A stretch of DNA of 64,000 nt. Source: Cytophagales bacterium (GTDB lineage: Bacteria; Bacteroidota; Bacteroidia; Cytophagales; Spirosomataceae). How positions within the stretch are numbered: the first letter of the stretch is position 1; every line of letters starts with the position of its first letter. The stretch lies in NCBI GenBank assembly GCA_013298125.1, contig JAAFJP010000011.1, forward strand, positions 62,001 to 126,000, written 5' to 3'. The translations under genes were made by a program, and so were the position numbers. Shown here one piece after another: positions 28,197 to 37,343 of this stretch. The notes beneath the pieces were generated by a model. The model ran no database searches and was not told where the DNA came from. It saw only the letters and a program-made list of their open reading frames with translations.

Positions 28197-31071
28197 AACT
28201 ACTCAAATCTGCCAATTCTTGTTCTTTTAAACCCATTGCCGTTGGGTCGGGCATGAGGGAGTTTGGCATTTTTTCTTTGGTTTTAATTTCCGAAACTTTG
28301 ATGGCGTGTTTTTCACCTGCTGCATCTTTGAGGGTAATATTTTTGCCATCATCTCCTAATAAAAAACCAAAATAATTCTTTCCTTTTTTGGTAGTAATCG
28401 ACCAACTTTCAAAACCAAAAACCATACTTGCCGATGGATTGATGATGGCATCTAAAAGACCCAATTTATCAAATTTCTTATGAATATTCGTTAAATCTGG
28501 ACCAATATCGTTGCCGTTTTCGCCGTGACGGTGGCAGGCGGTACAATAAGTGGCAAAAGTGGTTTTCCCTTTTTCCAAATCTCCGCCCATGCGTGCAACG
28601 AAATCTAATTTTAGTGGTGAGCCATTTCTTGGGAAAAACTGACTCGCCAAAATACGTACTTTACTATCTGGGTTATTGAAAATATCTTCGCTAACTGCCT
28701 CTTTAATTTTGGGGTCTCCAATGGTGTAACCTGCCACTAAATCTATCAAAATATTCCCTCCATCTGGGTCTTTTGCCATTTGTTTGGCGATTTTTATTTT
28801 TTCAGGTTGAGGTGTTTTTTCATTGAGTAAAATAGTTTTCAAACCCTCCATTTTTTTCATATTGGGTGACATAATTTCTTTGGAGACTACTTCCCAATTC
28901 ATCAAATCCGCCCAATCATTGGTCTTTCTGAAATTCACCCACCAACGGGCTTTTTCCGAGACTTCTTTTATGGGAGATTTAGACAAAGAAATCATTGCTT
29001 CGGCGGCGGTTTTATCTTTTATAAATGCCAAAGCGGTCAAAGACATTTCACGAGATTTTATGGAAATATTGGGAAGATTTATGTTGTTTCTCAAATCCGA
29101 AACGGCATTGCTTGGGTGCAAACGCCATGTTAGTAGATTCATATTTTCATTAGATAAATTTGCCGTTTTTAACAAACTATACATCTGTGATTCCTTACGG
29201 TCAGATGCTGTACCGAGGGCTTCTAAATACCATTTGTCTTTCCCATTATATTGTTTTATTAATCTGACAATCAAGTTCTTAGATTTATCAAAAGGAATAT
29301 CCCGTAAGGCAATAGCTACTTCACGTCTCACTGCCATGCTTGGGTCAGATACTACTTTTTCACACAAAGAAACCACATCATCAGACTGTCCACGCAAGGC
29401 TCTAAAAGCTACTAATCGAGTATTTTCATCTTCTGATTTTAATAAATTCTCTACTTCTATTTTTCCTACATTTCCCAATTGAGCCATCAACCAAATCGCT
29501 CTGGCACGGTGAAAAGAGTTGTCAGATTTTAATATTTCTTTTACGGCTGAAAGACTTTTTTCTCCACCATTTAATAGGGCTTCAAAACCTAAAAATCTGA
29601 CGTTTTGGGCAGGGTTTTTTAAAGCATTAATTTGTCCTTCGATAGTCGAAACATCAATTTTGGGAGTCGTTAATTTCTTTTCTTTTGGCGTTAGTCTGTA
29701 AATGCGTCCGTAACCAATTTTATCGTGCATAGCGTGACCGCCTACGATAGGGTCGTACCAATCGGCAATGAAAATTGAGCCGTCTGTTCCCGCACACACA
29801 TCCGAAGGTCTAAACCATTTAGATTTGTCTTTCCCTGTATCGTACCAGTCGTATTTTTCGCTGGCTTGTTTGCCTTGAGAACTCACTAAATCATTTCTTT
29901 GTAAGTCAAATCCAGCTCCGTTTGCTTTCGGAAAATAATTAAAAATAACATTTCTTCCAGCTTCACAACTTAGCAACATTCCACGATATTTTTCTCCAAA
30001 AGCATCGCCCTCATACACGTGGAATCCTGTCGGTGAACCAGCCCCCGTATTATCACAAGCGGGCATTACGCCTGGGTCTTCCTGATGCCAAGATGCTGTA
30101 AACATATCTTGTCCAGGGCGGCGGTCAGCTTGCCAAGCCCGAGTACCGTCGGGCGAGAAATAGCCCGCATTGCCATTTTCCATCAAAAAGCTCGTCCGAC
30201 AAGCAATTACTTGGTCGTCGTTGTCATTTTGCCACATATTGCCGTAAGAATCCATCGCCACTTCGTAGGAATTTCTGAAATTATGCCCTAAAACTTTTAA
30301 GCCTTTGCCATCTTTGCCAATCTTGAAAGCCATGCCACCAACCCAAACACGCCCATCGTCCGAAACTTGATTTCCTTGATTTTTGTCGTTGTAGGGCGTT
30401 CCTCCCGTATAAACACTACCCGAGCGGAGCGTCCAACCAGCTTTATCCGTAACCACGTGAGGACCAGCGTTCCCAACGTTAAAGAAAAATTGCCCATCAG
30501 GAGCCATTACGCCCGAATGGAGCGAATGGTCGTGGTCTTTTGTGCCAAATCCTGTTAAGAAAACCTCTCTTTTGTCAGCCTTATCGTCTCCGTTTTCATC
30601 AGTATAAACGTACAAGTGTGGTGCCGCCGAAACATAAACTTTATTTCCGACAACGGCAATTCCCAAAGGCGAAATCATTTCAATATCTTCTACAAAAACA
30701 GTTGATTTATCGGCTTTCCCGTCGTGGTCAGTATCTTCCAAAATCATCACACGCTCGCCTTTTTCGTGGTTTAGTCGTGTATCAGCTTTGTTGTTGAAAC
30801 TACGATAATTCACCGCTTCCGTTACCCAAACCCGTCCTTTGGCATCAATATCCATGTTGGTTGGGTTATAGAGCATCGGAGATTCCGCCCACAAAGTAAC
30901 TTCCATATCATCAGGACAATAGAGTTTATTAGAATCTGAATCAATGATATTTGATTTCAAAACATTAATATCTTGATGATTACCCTGAAAGGTTGGTTTG
31001 ATAAATTTTGAAGAAAATAGTCCGATTGAGATTGCGGAGATGGTTGTTAGGATAACAATTTTTGATTTCAT
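28177..31071 (-). CDS. PVC-type membrane-bound dehydrogenase with HEAT repeats and c-type heme
   Basis: A 964-residue exported protein. An N-terminal hydrophobic segment is followed by a beta-propeller region (about 50-460: MDIDAKGRVWVTEAVNYRSF, ILEDTDHDGKADK, WFRPSDVCAGTDGSIFIADW), then HEAT-like repeats (about 480-780: RAIWLMAQLGN, VRREVAIALRD) and a C-terminal cytochrome c domain with C843-x2-C846-H847 (CTACH) and MPNSLMPDP as the likely Met ligand. This is the PVC-type dehydrogenase/heme-binding family (TIGR02604 plus TIGR02603), presumed to oxidise a sugar or alcohol and pass electrons to the respiratory chain. It lies 81 nt downstream of a sugar isomerase-like gene, probably one operon. 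Paralogue of the gene at 1-2003. The natural substrate is not known. Confidence 0.92.
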   Translation of the reverse strand: MKSKIVILTTISAISIGLFSSKFIKPTFQGNHQDINVLKSNIIDSDSNKLYCPDDMEVTLWAESPMLYNPTNMDIDAKGRVWVTEAVNYRSFNNKADTRLNHEKGERVMILEDTDHDGKADKSTVFVEDIEMISPLGIAVVGNKVYVSAAPHLYVYTDENGDDKADKREVFLTGFGTKDHDHSLHSGVMAPDGQFFFNVGNAGPHVVTDKAGWTLRSGSVYTGGTPYNDKNQGNQVSDDGRVWVGGMAFKIGKDGKGLKVLGHNFRNSYEVAMDSYGNMWQNDNDDQVIACRTSFLMENGNAGYFSPDGTRAWQADRRPGQDMFTASWHQEDPGVMPACDNTGAGSPTGFHVYEGDAFGEKYRGMLLSCEAGRNVIFNYFPKANGAGFDLQRNDLVSSQGKQASEKYDWYDTGKDKSKWFRPSDVCAGTDGSIFIADWYDPIVGGHAMHDKIGYGRIYRLTPKEKKLTTPKIDVSTIEGQINALKNPAQNVRFLGFEALLNGGEKSLSAVKEILKSDNSFHRARAIWLMAQLGNVGKIEVENLLKSEDENTRLVAFRALRGQSDDVVSLCEKVVSDPSMAVRREVAIALRDIPFDKSKNLIVRLIKQYNGKDKWYLEALGTASDRKESQMYSLLKTANLSNENMNLLTWRLHPSNAVSDLRNNINLPNISIKSREMSLTALAFIKDKTAAEAMISLSKSPIKEVSEKARWWVNFRKTNDWADLMNWEVVSKEIMSPNMKKMEGLKTILLNEKTPQPEKIKIAKQMAKDPDGGNILIDLVAGYTIGDPKIKEAVSEDIFNNPDSKVRILASQFFPRNGSPLKLDFVARMGGDLEKGKTTFATYCTACHRHGENGNDIGPDLTNIHKKFDKLGLLDAIINPSASMVFGFESWSITTKKGKNYFGFLLGDDGKNITLKDAAGEKHAIKVSEIKTKEKMPNSLMPDPTAMGLKEQELADLSSYLLSFK

Positions 31072-31152
31072 TTTTGATTAATTTTAACAGTATAACTTAC
31101 CCAGTAATTGGCATCCATAGCCAACAGCCGATAGCCAAATGCCAACAGCCAC

Positions 31153-32019
31153 CTAAAACATTGATTTCATAAATTTTCTATTCTCAATATAACTGTCAAA
31201 CATTGTTTTACCCACGGGTACAGCCCCTTCCATTTGAATCCATCCTTTGTAGCTAATTTCGTCCATACATTTCTTAACTTCTTGAAAATCAATACGTCCC
31301 GAACCTAAAAGGAAGTCATTTTCTTTGGCGTGAAACTCGCAAATCATATTTTGTTTACCCAAATCACGAATTTCTTGATAAATATTATAGCCCATGTGAT
31401 TAGAGTTTGCCACATCATAATACACCTTCAAATTTGGTGATTTTACTTCGTTGATAATGTACAAATGCTCTTTGGCACTCAACCAAGATTCTATACCGAA
31501 TGTGATACCCATTTGTTCGGCTTTGGGCATTACATTTTTCAATTTTTGTATCACATTTTGAGTACCCGCTTCATCGTTTTTCAAATCATTATTTCCAAAA
31601 AAAGCTAATAGAATTGTTTTTACGCCCAAAACTTTTGCAACATCCAAAGAATCCGAAACCCACTGGTCGGTTCTATCATCTGATTTATAGGGAATTGTGT
31701 TCAACTCACCAATGGCAAGTCCACTAAATTTGATCTTATTTTTCTTGAAATTAGACAAATATGCTTGCTGAATTTTGGGGTCACGGAGGTGCATATTATT
31801 ATCAAAATTCCCTAAGTTCACTTGTACACCATCCAATCCTAATTTTGCAGCCATATCAGCGGCTTCGGGTTTATTGATATTACTAATCGACCAGTCGCAA
31901 GCTCCAATTTGGAAGCCGTCACTTTTTGATTTTTGAATGAAGGAAGAAAATGTAAATCCCGCCCCAACTAAGGCAAGTGAAGTTTGTAAAGCCTGACGGC
32001 GAGAGATGATGTTGTTCAT
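31153..32019 (-). CDS. Sugar phosphate isomerase/epimerase-like TIM-barrel protein, exported
   Basis: A 288-residue xylose isomerase-like TIM barrel (AP endonuclease 2 family). The N-terminus has a twin-arginine-like signal (SRRQALQTSLALVGAGF), so the protein is probably folded before export. Barrel and metal-site features include GVQVNLG, MGITFGIES, VYYDVANSNHMGYN, EFHAKEND and GRIDFQEV. I chose ATG 32019; the frame continues 14 codons upstream, but those residues precede the export signal. Directly upstream of the PVC-type dehydrogenase, a pairing frequent in Cytophagales and Planctomycetes, suggesting that both act on the same periplasmic sugar derivative. Confidence 0.9.
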   Translation of the reverse strand: MNNIISRRQALQTSLALVGAGFTFSSFIQKSKSDGFQIGACDWSISNINKPEAADMAAKLGLDGVQVNLGNFDNNMHLRDPKIQQAYLSNFKKNKIKFSGLAIGELNTIPYKSDDRTDQWVSDSLDVAKVLGVKTILLAFFGNNDLKNDEAGTQNVIQKLKNVMPKAEQMGITFGIESWLSAKEHLYIINEVKSPNLKVYYDVANSNHMGYNIYQEIRDLGKQNMICEFHAKENDFLLGSGRIDFQEVKKCMDEISYKGWIQMEGAVPVGKTMFDSYIENRKFMKSMF

Positions 32020-32070
32020 GGTTTTAGGAATTTCAAAATAAGGATAATTTTGATTAATCATATATCCTGA

Positions 32071-32242
32071 AAATTTGTAGGGGCGTATCGCATACCAATG
32101 CTGTCAACTTAAGGATTTACTTTTGTCAAAATATATTTAATAACCCCGTTTGAACGCTGGTAGGGTTTTGAACCCTACCAGCGTTAGTCGAACAAATTTC
32201 TTAAATTGACAGCATTGGTATGCGATACGCCCCTACAAATTT
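32071..32242. repeat. 172-bp two-level inverted repeat
   Basis: Outer arms of 42 bp (32071-32112 and 32201-32242) differ at one position and contain GTAGGGGCGTATCGCATACC. Inside is a separate perfect 15-bp hairpin, AACGCTGGTAGGGTT/AACCCTACCAGCGTT (32153-32167, 32171-32185). There is no coding potential. It fills most of the 32020-32371 spacer. Confidence 0.9.
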
Positions 32243-32318
32243 TTAATAATATTCTTAAACGTAATTTACAAATAAAAATGACTCCATTTACACTGATTTA
32301 TATTGTTCCCCAATAAAA

Positions 32319-32345
32319 AAGCTAAACCCGAATTGAGTTTAGCTT
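32319..32345 (-). terminator. Terminator of the T9SS-protein gene
   Basis: AAGCTAAAC (32319-32327) pairs with GTTTAGCTT (32337-32345); a T-rich run follows on the minus strand. Confidence 0.8.
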
Positions 32346-32371
32346 AGAGAATCATAAAATCTTGATTGATG

Positions 32372-33427
32372 CTATCGTTTCACTAATATTTTCATAAACT
32401 TAGTTGCGGTCTCATCTTGAATTTTTACAAAATATACACCTTCTGTAAGGCTCAGCAGTGTAATAGTATTATCTTTTGACGTAACTATTTTCTCAATTTT
32501 CTGAATCCCTGAAATATCATAAATCGACACGTTAGCATCTTCATTGATACCTGAGAATCTCAAAATCTCCGTTGTTGGATTTGGGAAAAGAACAATGTCT
32601 GGATTAACTTCCAAAATAGCACTTTGGATGCGTGGATATTCGCTACGTGTACCATCCTTATCTACCTGTGTGAGTCGATAATAATTTGCTCCTTTTCTCG
32701 CTGAAAAATCTGTTACGGTATAATTTTGAGCTATTTTTGAATTTTCAGCCGCTGATTTCTGAATAATACTTTCCCAAATCTTTGCATCATTACTACGTTC
32801 AATTTCAAAATAATTGTTGTTGATTTCTTGGGCTGTACTCCAATTCAATTTGACCGTTTTGCCTTCGGGAATTGCGTTGAAGGACGTGAAAATTACGGGT
32901 AATGGAGCTTGAACTGTGTAAAGTAAGCTAAAATTGTTACTTGAATTACTTTGGAAAAAAGTATCAGTACATGAGCTACTATTCGAGTTACTACCTGTTG
33001 CTCTATAAAAAAAATCAATTCTATAATTTCCAGCTGAGGTATTGGGTAAGGCTACATTTGCACTTGAAGTTCCCCATGATTGGTTGTTGTTACCACCATC
33101 ATTACTCACAAATGGTAAATTAATATCTGTAAAAGCGGGTGGTGTATCTCCTACTTTGTAAACTCTATAAGCTAATGTTCCAGAACAAATATTGCCTGTA
33201 TTGTTATCTTTGAAGGTTTTATTGAATCCACCAACTAAGGTTATGGGAGCACCATTTGCAAACGGAGAACCTGAGATAGTTGAGCCATTTGTGGGTTGTA
33301 CAGCACCATTATCATACATCACTAAATTTGTGCCGTTAATATTTATTTCTGTACGAAAAATTCCCGCTCCTGCAAAAGCAGCAATAGAGGTGATGACTAA
33401 TAAAAAAGTCAATAAAATTCTGTTCAT
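32372..33427 (-). CDS. Secreted protein with T9SS type A sorting domain, function unknown
   Basis: A 351-residue exported protein. Signal peptide MNRILLTFLLVITSIAAFAG; a mature N-terminal region of about 150 residues rich in Ser, Asn and Gly with two or three cysteines (NICSGTLAYRVY, SSSCTDTFF); a fibronectin-III-like segment (about 180-275: FTSFNAIPEGKTVKLNWSTA, FEIERSNDAKIWESI, NYYRLTQVDKDG); and a C-terminal T9SS sorting domain (VLFPNPTTEILRF, GVYFVKIQDE, ending KILVKR). The first part is not one I recognise. It should be delivered to the cell surface. It follows the GH13 amylase in the same direction (54-nt gap) and may be co-transcribed, which hints at, but does not show, a role with starch. 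Confidence 0.85.
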   Translation of the reverse strand: MNRILLTFLLVITSIAAFAGAGIFRTEININGTNLVMYDNGAVQPTNGSTISGSPFANGAPITLVGGFNKTFKDNNTGNICSGTLAYRVYKVGDTPPAFTDINLPFVSNDGGNNNQSWGTSSANVALPNTSAGNYRIDFFYRATGSNSNSSSCTDTFFQSNSSNNFSLLYTVQAPLPVIFTSFNAIPEGKTVKLNWSTAQEINNNYFEIERSNDAKIWESIIQKSAAENSKIAQNYTVTDFSARKGANYYRLTQVDKDGTRSEYPRIQSAILEVNPDIVLFPNPTTEILRFSGINEDANVSIYDISGIQKIEKIVTSKDNTITLLSLTEGVYFVKIQDETATKFMKILVKR

Positions 33428-33481
33428 TTTATCTGTATGTTAATGGATTCACGCTAAAATTATCACATTATTAACTAAAAA

Positions 33482-36154
33482 TCAAGGGTTTAGGTTTACA
33501 GAACCGCCAGAAATGAAATTTATTTTCCCATTTCCTAAATATTCTACCTTTTTTGCCTGTTCCGAGGTTCTTACATTCACCACATGATTACCTTTGATTG
33601 TTACGGTATCGGTCATTTTGGGAACTCGTCCACACGCCCATGTGAGAGGGTCTGTCCACTCGCCCGAAGCGATGGTTTCTACTGTGTTGGTCGCACAAGT
33701 TTCTTGTACCCAAATGGCATAACTTTTGGCGGGCAATGAAATAAAAATTCTACCTAATTCATCCGTAACTGCCTGACTGAAAGAGGATTTACGTAGAATG
33801 TCATTGAATTTTGTCCCAGCAATATTTACCGTATTATTTCGCCTCTGAATGCCGTTGCGAGTGTCCGTAATTTTATGATCAACTTTCAAAGAATCCGTCC
33901 CAAAATTAATGGCAACAATTATCTCTTTTCCACCTTTTGAGCCTGTGGCACTCAACTGATAAATCATCGCTTTATTGGCTGAACCTTTGATATAATTGTT
34001 GGGTGCTGGTACGGTGTTTCCATAATTATTCAAATAATCCACGCTTTGCGAACCGTTGATGTAGGTTTTTGAAATTTGCAATAATTTATCAATCTGAGTT
34101 TTGTAGGCGGGTTTTCCTTGTGGATAATAGTCGTAATAAAGGGTATCTGTGCCTATTACAAAAATCTTGCGGGGTTGTCCGTTAATGGTTGCCGTTTGAG
34201 CTTGCGGATAACCGTAATAATCTGGATAAAAAATCGTGGGAACACCTAACTGGTTGTTAGTCAGCAAGAAAGTATATCCCAAAATAGCATTATTGAAAAC
34301 CAAAGCATCCCAATCGTTGGGATTATTGGAACGAAAATCGTGGTTATTCAAAAACGGAACGATGTTAAAACCACTCACGCCATTGGCTTTGAGATTTCCT
34401 CCGAAAGCATCTCTGGGGTCGGCGTTATTGTCGAGAGCCGCCTTCAATTTATCTCGTACCAAAAAGTCAAAAACTTTGGGTTGAATAGCCGCTCGTGCAT
34501 TTACATTCATGCGGGCATTGACGGCATTAAGCCAATTTTTCTGACCATTAACATCCGCCCCGTACCATTCTCCAACAACCATATCAGGAATTTTATTATC
34601 GGCGTGCATCGCATTCAATAAATCTCCCACAAAATCTGGCGTAAAGTGCTTGATGGCATCCATTCTGAGTCCTCTTACCCCAATATCCCACGACCATTTT
34701 GTCCACGCAATGAGCGTATCACGGGTTTGGGGTTGAAATTGGTCGTAGTCATAAAAGAAAAGCATCGAATCCCAATCACCACTCAAAAAAGTAGTTGAAG
34801 CATTGGCAGAATTGGGCTTGAAAGCCTCAAAATTCATTCCTCCACGTCCACTCGGGAGGTTGTTGAAATTGGTATAAGTTTGGTACTGCAACTGATTCAC
34901 CACATCCCCAGCGGCAGGCATTCCAGAAGTATTGGTTCTAAAAATTCCATAAATTCGATGGTCAGAATATCCACCATTTCCTGTATTGGTCAGATAGATA
35001 GTAATAGTATCTCCCGAAGCGTTAAAGTCTGATGCTGAGAGGTTTAACTGAAATTCATCGACATTACAACTCACTGCACCCGCTTCTACGGTGGCATTCA
35101 TGGTTCTGCCCAAAGTTATTAATGTGCTTGCAGAACTTGGCGAACAATTTGCTCCTCCGTTGGGTTCAACTTCATTTTGGTCAGGTAAATTTAGATTACT
35201 TCTGACGTTGGTTTCAGCATAAAATTTGTAAGTTTTTCCATTAAATCCGCCATCATTAGTTTTGGAAGCAACTTTGAAAAAATATGTACCTACCCCATTG
35301 CCCGAAGCACCACCCACGGGCAAAATACAACGAACTCTGTCAGAAGGAAATGGAGCTTTTCCGACTGCCATGTGCGTAGTAATGTAAGCCTTTACGGCAG
35401 AATTATTCTCCGCTTTTCCGCCGTCTCGATGGTTATAAATCATATCTCCCACAGGCTTAATCCCTTGATTAGCAAACTCTTGCATCATGGCATTAAACTT
35501 TGGGCGAGTACCCAAGCCCGTTGTGGTATTACCCATAAATAAATCTTTGGGGTCATAACCATTCGACTTATTGCCAAAACTCGCAGGTACGTGCGGAGGA
35601 AACCAAATATGTGAAATTCCCGCCGATTTCATATCAGCCGTTTTTATCCGCAAAGTATCTGCCCACGATGCCCCATGACCCGTTTTTGGATAATCCCAAT
35701 ACCAGGCTTGCATCATCACTTGCGGGTCGGGCAAAGACACGGACACGCAAGGCGTTGGGCGAGTAGTGGAAAAAGTAACCGCAATTGTAGTTCCCGTAGT
35801 GGAATTTGGAACGGCAAAACGAGAGGCACTTTGAGCCAATAAATCAACGGTTTGATTACCCGCACCGTCCGTAAAAATGACGTTGATACTGTTTACACCC
35901 ATGAAGGTATATTTGTACCAATCACCACAATCTTGGGTCATGTTTACGCCTGGGAAGGTAGTCGAATAGCCACCCGCTGGCAAGGGATTCCAGAAGTAAA
36001 TCTTAGCATTCGCCCACGTAGAGGGCTTTTTGAAGTACATTGTGAATTCTTGTTGAGCGAAAGAATCGAAAGAAAATAAGCCTAAACAGAAGACAAGTAG
36101 GGAATACTTTTTCAGTAATTTTGAAAAAGAGAAGGCGGTATTTTTTTTGTTCAT
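33482..36154 (-). CDS. Secreted GH13 alpha-amylase with N-terminal starch-binding-like module
   Basis: An 890-residue exported enzyme cleaving alpha-1,4-glucan. After a signal region (to about 34) comes a CBM26-like module (FTMYFKKPSTWANAKIYFWN). The GH13 conserved regions are I D237-x3-NH (DMIYNHRDG), II GLRMDAIKH with nucleophile D499, III VVGEWYG with E529 and IV FLNNHDF with D606. A domain-B region of about 200 residues between regions I and II is unusually large and looks like an inserted beta-sandwich (FFKVASKTNDGGFNGKTYKF, cited at 20 residues). The C-terminal domain is followed by a CATNTVETIASGEWTDPLTW segment (SGxWxDPxTWxCGRVP type) found in other Cytophagales surface proteins. No T9SS domain is seen at the end. 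Confidence 0.94.
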   Translation of the reverse strand: MNKKNTAFSFSKLLKKYSLLVFCLGLFSFDSFAQQEFTMYFKKPSTWANAKIYFWNPLPAGGYSTTFPGVNMTQDCGDWYKYTFMGVNSINVIFTDGAGNQTVDLLAQSASRFAVPNSTTGTTIAVTFSTTRPTPCVSVSLPDPQVMMQAWYWDYPKTGHGASWADTLRIKTADMKSAGISHIWFPPHVPASFGNKSNGYDPKDLFMGNTTTGLGTRPKFNAMMQEFANQGIKPVGDMIYNHRDGGKAENNSAVKAYITTHMAVGKAPFPSDRVRCILPVGGASGNGVGTYFFKVASKTNDGGFNGKTYKFYAETNVRSNLNLPDQNEVEPNGGANCSPSSASTLITLGRTMNATVEAGAVSCNVDEFQLNLSASDFNASGDTITIYLTNTGNGGYSDHRIYGIFRTNTSGMPAAGDVVNQLQYQTYTNFNNLPSGRGGMNFEAFKPNSANASTTFLSGDWDSMLFFYDYDQFQPQTRDTLIAWTKWSWDIGVRGLRMDAIKHFTPDFVGDLLNAMHADNKIPDMVVGEWYGADVNGQKNWLNAVNARMNVNARAAIQPKVFDFLVRDKLKAALDNNADPRDAFGGNLKANGVSGFNIVPFLNNHDFRSNNPNDWDALVFNNAILGYTFLLTNNQLGVPTIFYPDYYGYPQAQTATINGQPRKIFVIGTDTLYYDYYPQGKPAYKTQIDKLLQISKTYINGSQSVDYLNNYGNTVPAPNNYIKGSANKAMIYQLSATGSKGGKEIIVAINFGTDSLKVDHKITDTRNGIQRRNNTVNIAGTKFNDILRKSSFSQAVTDELGRIFISLPAKSYAIWVQETCATNTVETIASGEWTDPLTWACGRVPKMTDTVTIKGNHVVNVRTSEQAKKVEYLGNGKINFISGGSVNLNP

Positions 36155-36298
36155 GTTTATAAAAATGGGCTAATGGTATCCCTAAAAAAGATTCAAATTT
36201 ATCTAAAAAAAAGGAGATTAAAAAGGTGAAAAATTAATTGGCAGTTATAATTTTATCAATCCTAATTTTTACCGTAAATTGCTCAAAAATAAACAATT

Positions 36299-37312
36299 AT
36301 GACCATAGAATTAAGAAGTGACACTTTCACAAAACCGAGTAAAGCCATGTTGGAAGCCATGTTTTCGGCAGAAGTTGGAGACGATGTTTTTGAAGAAGAT
36401 TATACCGTAAAAGCACTTGAAGAAAAGACCGCAAAGATGTTTGGTTACGAAGCTGGACTTTTTTGTACATCAGGTACAATGACTAACCAAATTGCGATAA
36501 ATGTTCATGTAAATCAGGGTGATGAAGTGATTTGTGATGCCCTCTCGCACGTATATCTGTATGAGGGTGGAGGCATTGCAGCAAACTCATCGGCTTCGGT
36601 GAATTTACTACATGGCAATCGTGGAAGATTAACGGCTGAACAAATCTCGGAAGCCATCCACGATGACAATGTTCATCATCCAGTTTCAAGGTTAGTCTCT
36701 TTGGAAAATACCGTCAATAAAGGCGGAGGATGTTATTATCAACTATCTGAAATTCAAAAGATTAAACAAGTTTGTCAAGAAAAGAATATGGCTTTGCATT
36801 TAGACGGGGCAAGACTTTTTAATGCTTTGGTAGAAACTAATGATGCTCCTTTGGAATATGGAAAAGCCTTTGATTCTATTTCAATTTGTTTGTCAAAGGG
36901 CTTAGGAATTCCAGTAGGTTCGGTGCTTTTGGGAACGACAGATTTCATCAAAAAAGCCCGAAGAGTTCGTAAGCGTTGGGGAGGTGGTTGGCGACAAGCG
37001 GGCTACTTAGCCGCCGCTGGAATTTATGCTTTGGATAATAACATCGAAAGACTAAAAGACGACCATGCAAGAGCCAGAGAAATTGGTAAAATCATGGAAG
37101 GTATTTCGGAAGTTGAGGAGATTTATCCAGTCGATACCAACATCGTGATTTTTAGATTAAATAACAAAATCTTAGCCTCAGATTATGTTAGAAAAATAGA
37201 AGAAAAAGGAATAAAAGCCTCTCCTTTTGGAAAACATTTGGTTCGTTTTGTAACGCATTTGGACTTTACGGATGAGCATTTAGGGGCGTTTCGTGAGAGG
37301 ATGGCTATGTAA
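36299..37312 (+). CDS. ltaE: Low-specificity L-threonine aldolase
   Basis: A 337-residue PLP enzyme splitting L-threonine or L-allo-threonine into glycine and acetaldehyde. Signatures: MTIELRSDTFTKPSKAMLEA, GDDVFEEDYTV, CTSGTMTNQIA, HLDGARLFNA and the PLP lysine K200 in SICLSKGLGIPVGS. Length is typical. It is divergent from the amylase gene and not in an obvious operon. Confidence 0.95.
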   Translation: MTIELRSDTFTKPSKAMLEAMFSAEVGDDVFEEDYTVKALEEKTAKMFGYEAGLFCTSGTMTNQIAINVHVNQGDEVICDALSHVYLYEGGGIAANSSASVNLLHGNRGRLTAEQISEAIHDDNVHHPVSRLVSLENTVNKGGGCYYQLSEIQKIKQVCQEKNMALHLDGARLFNALVETNDAPLEYGKAFDSISICLSKGLGIPVGSVLLGTTDFIKKARRVRKRWGGGWRQAGYLAAAGIYALDNNIERLKDDHARAREIGKIMEGISEVEEIYPVDTNIVIFRLNNKILASDYVRKIEEKGIKASPFGKHLVRFVTHLDFTDEHLGAFRERMAM

Positions 37313-37343
37313 CCATTTAAATATCTGAGACTTTCCTTAATTT

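Noticed and set aside
28823-29482. 219-codon open frame opposite the PVC-type dehydrogenase gene
   Set aside because: An antisense shadow of a clearly real gene; no domain or signal is visible in its translation.
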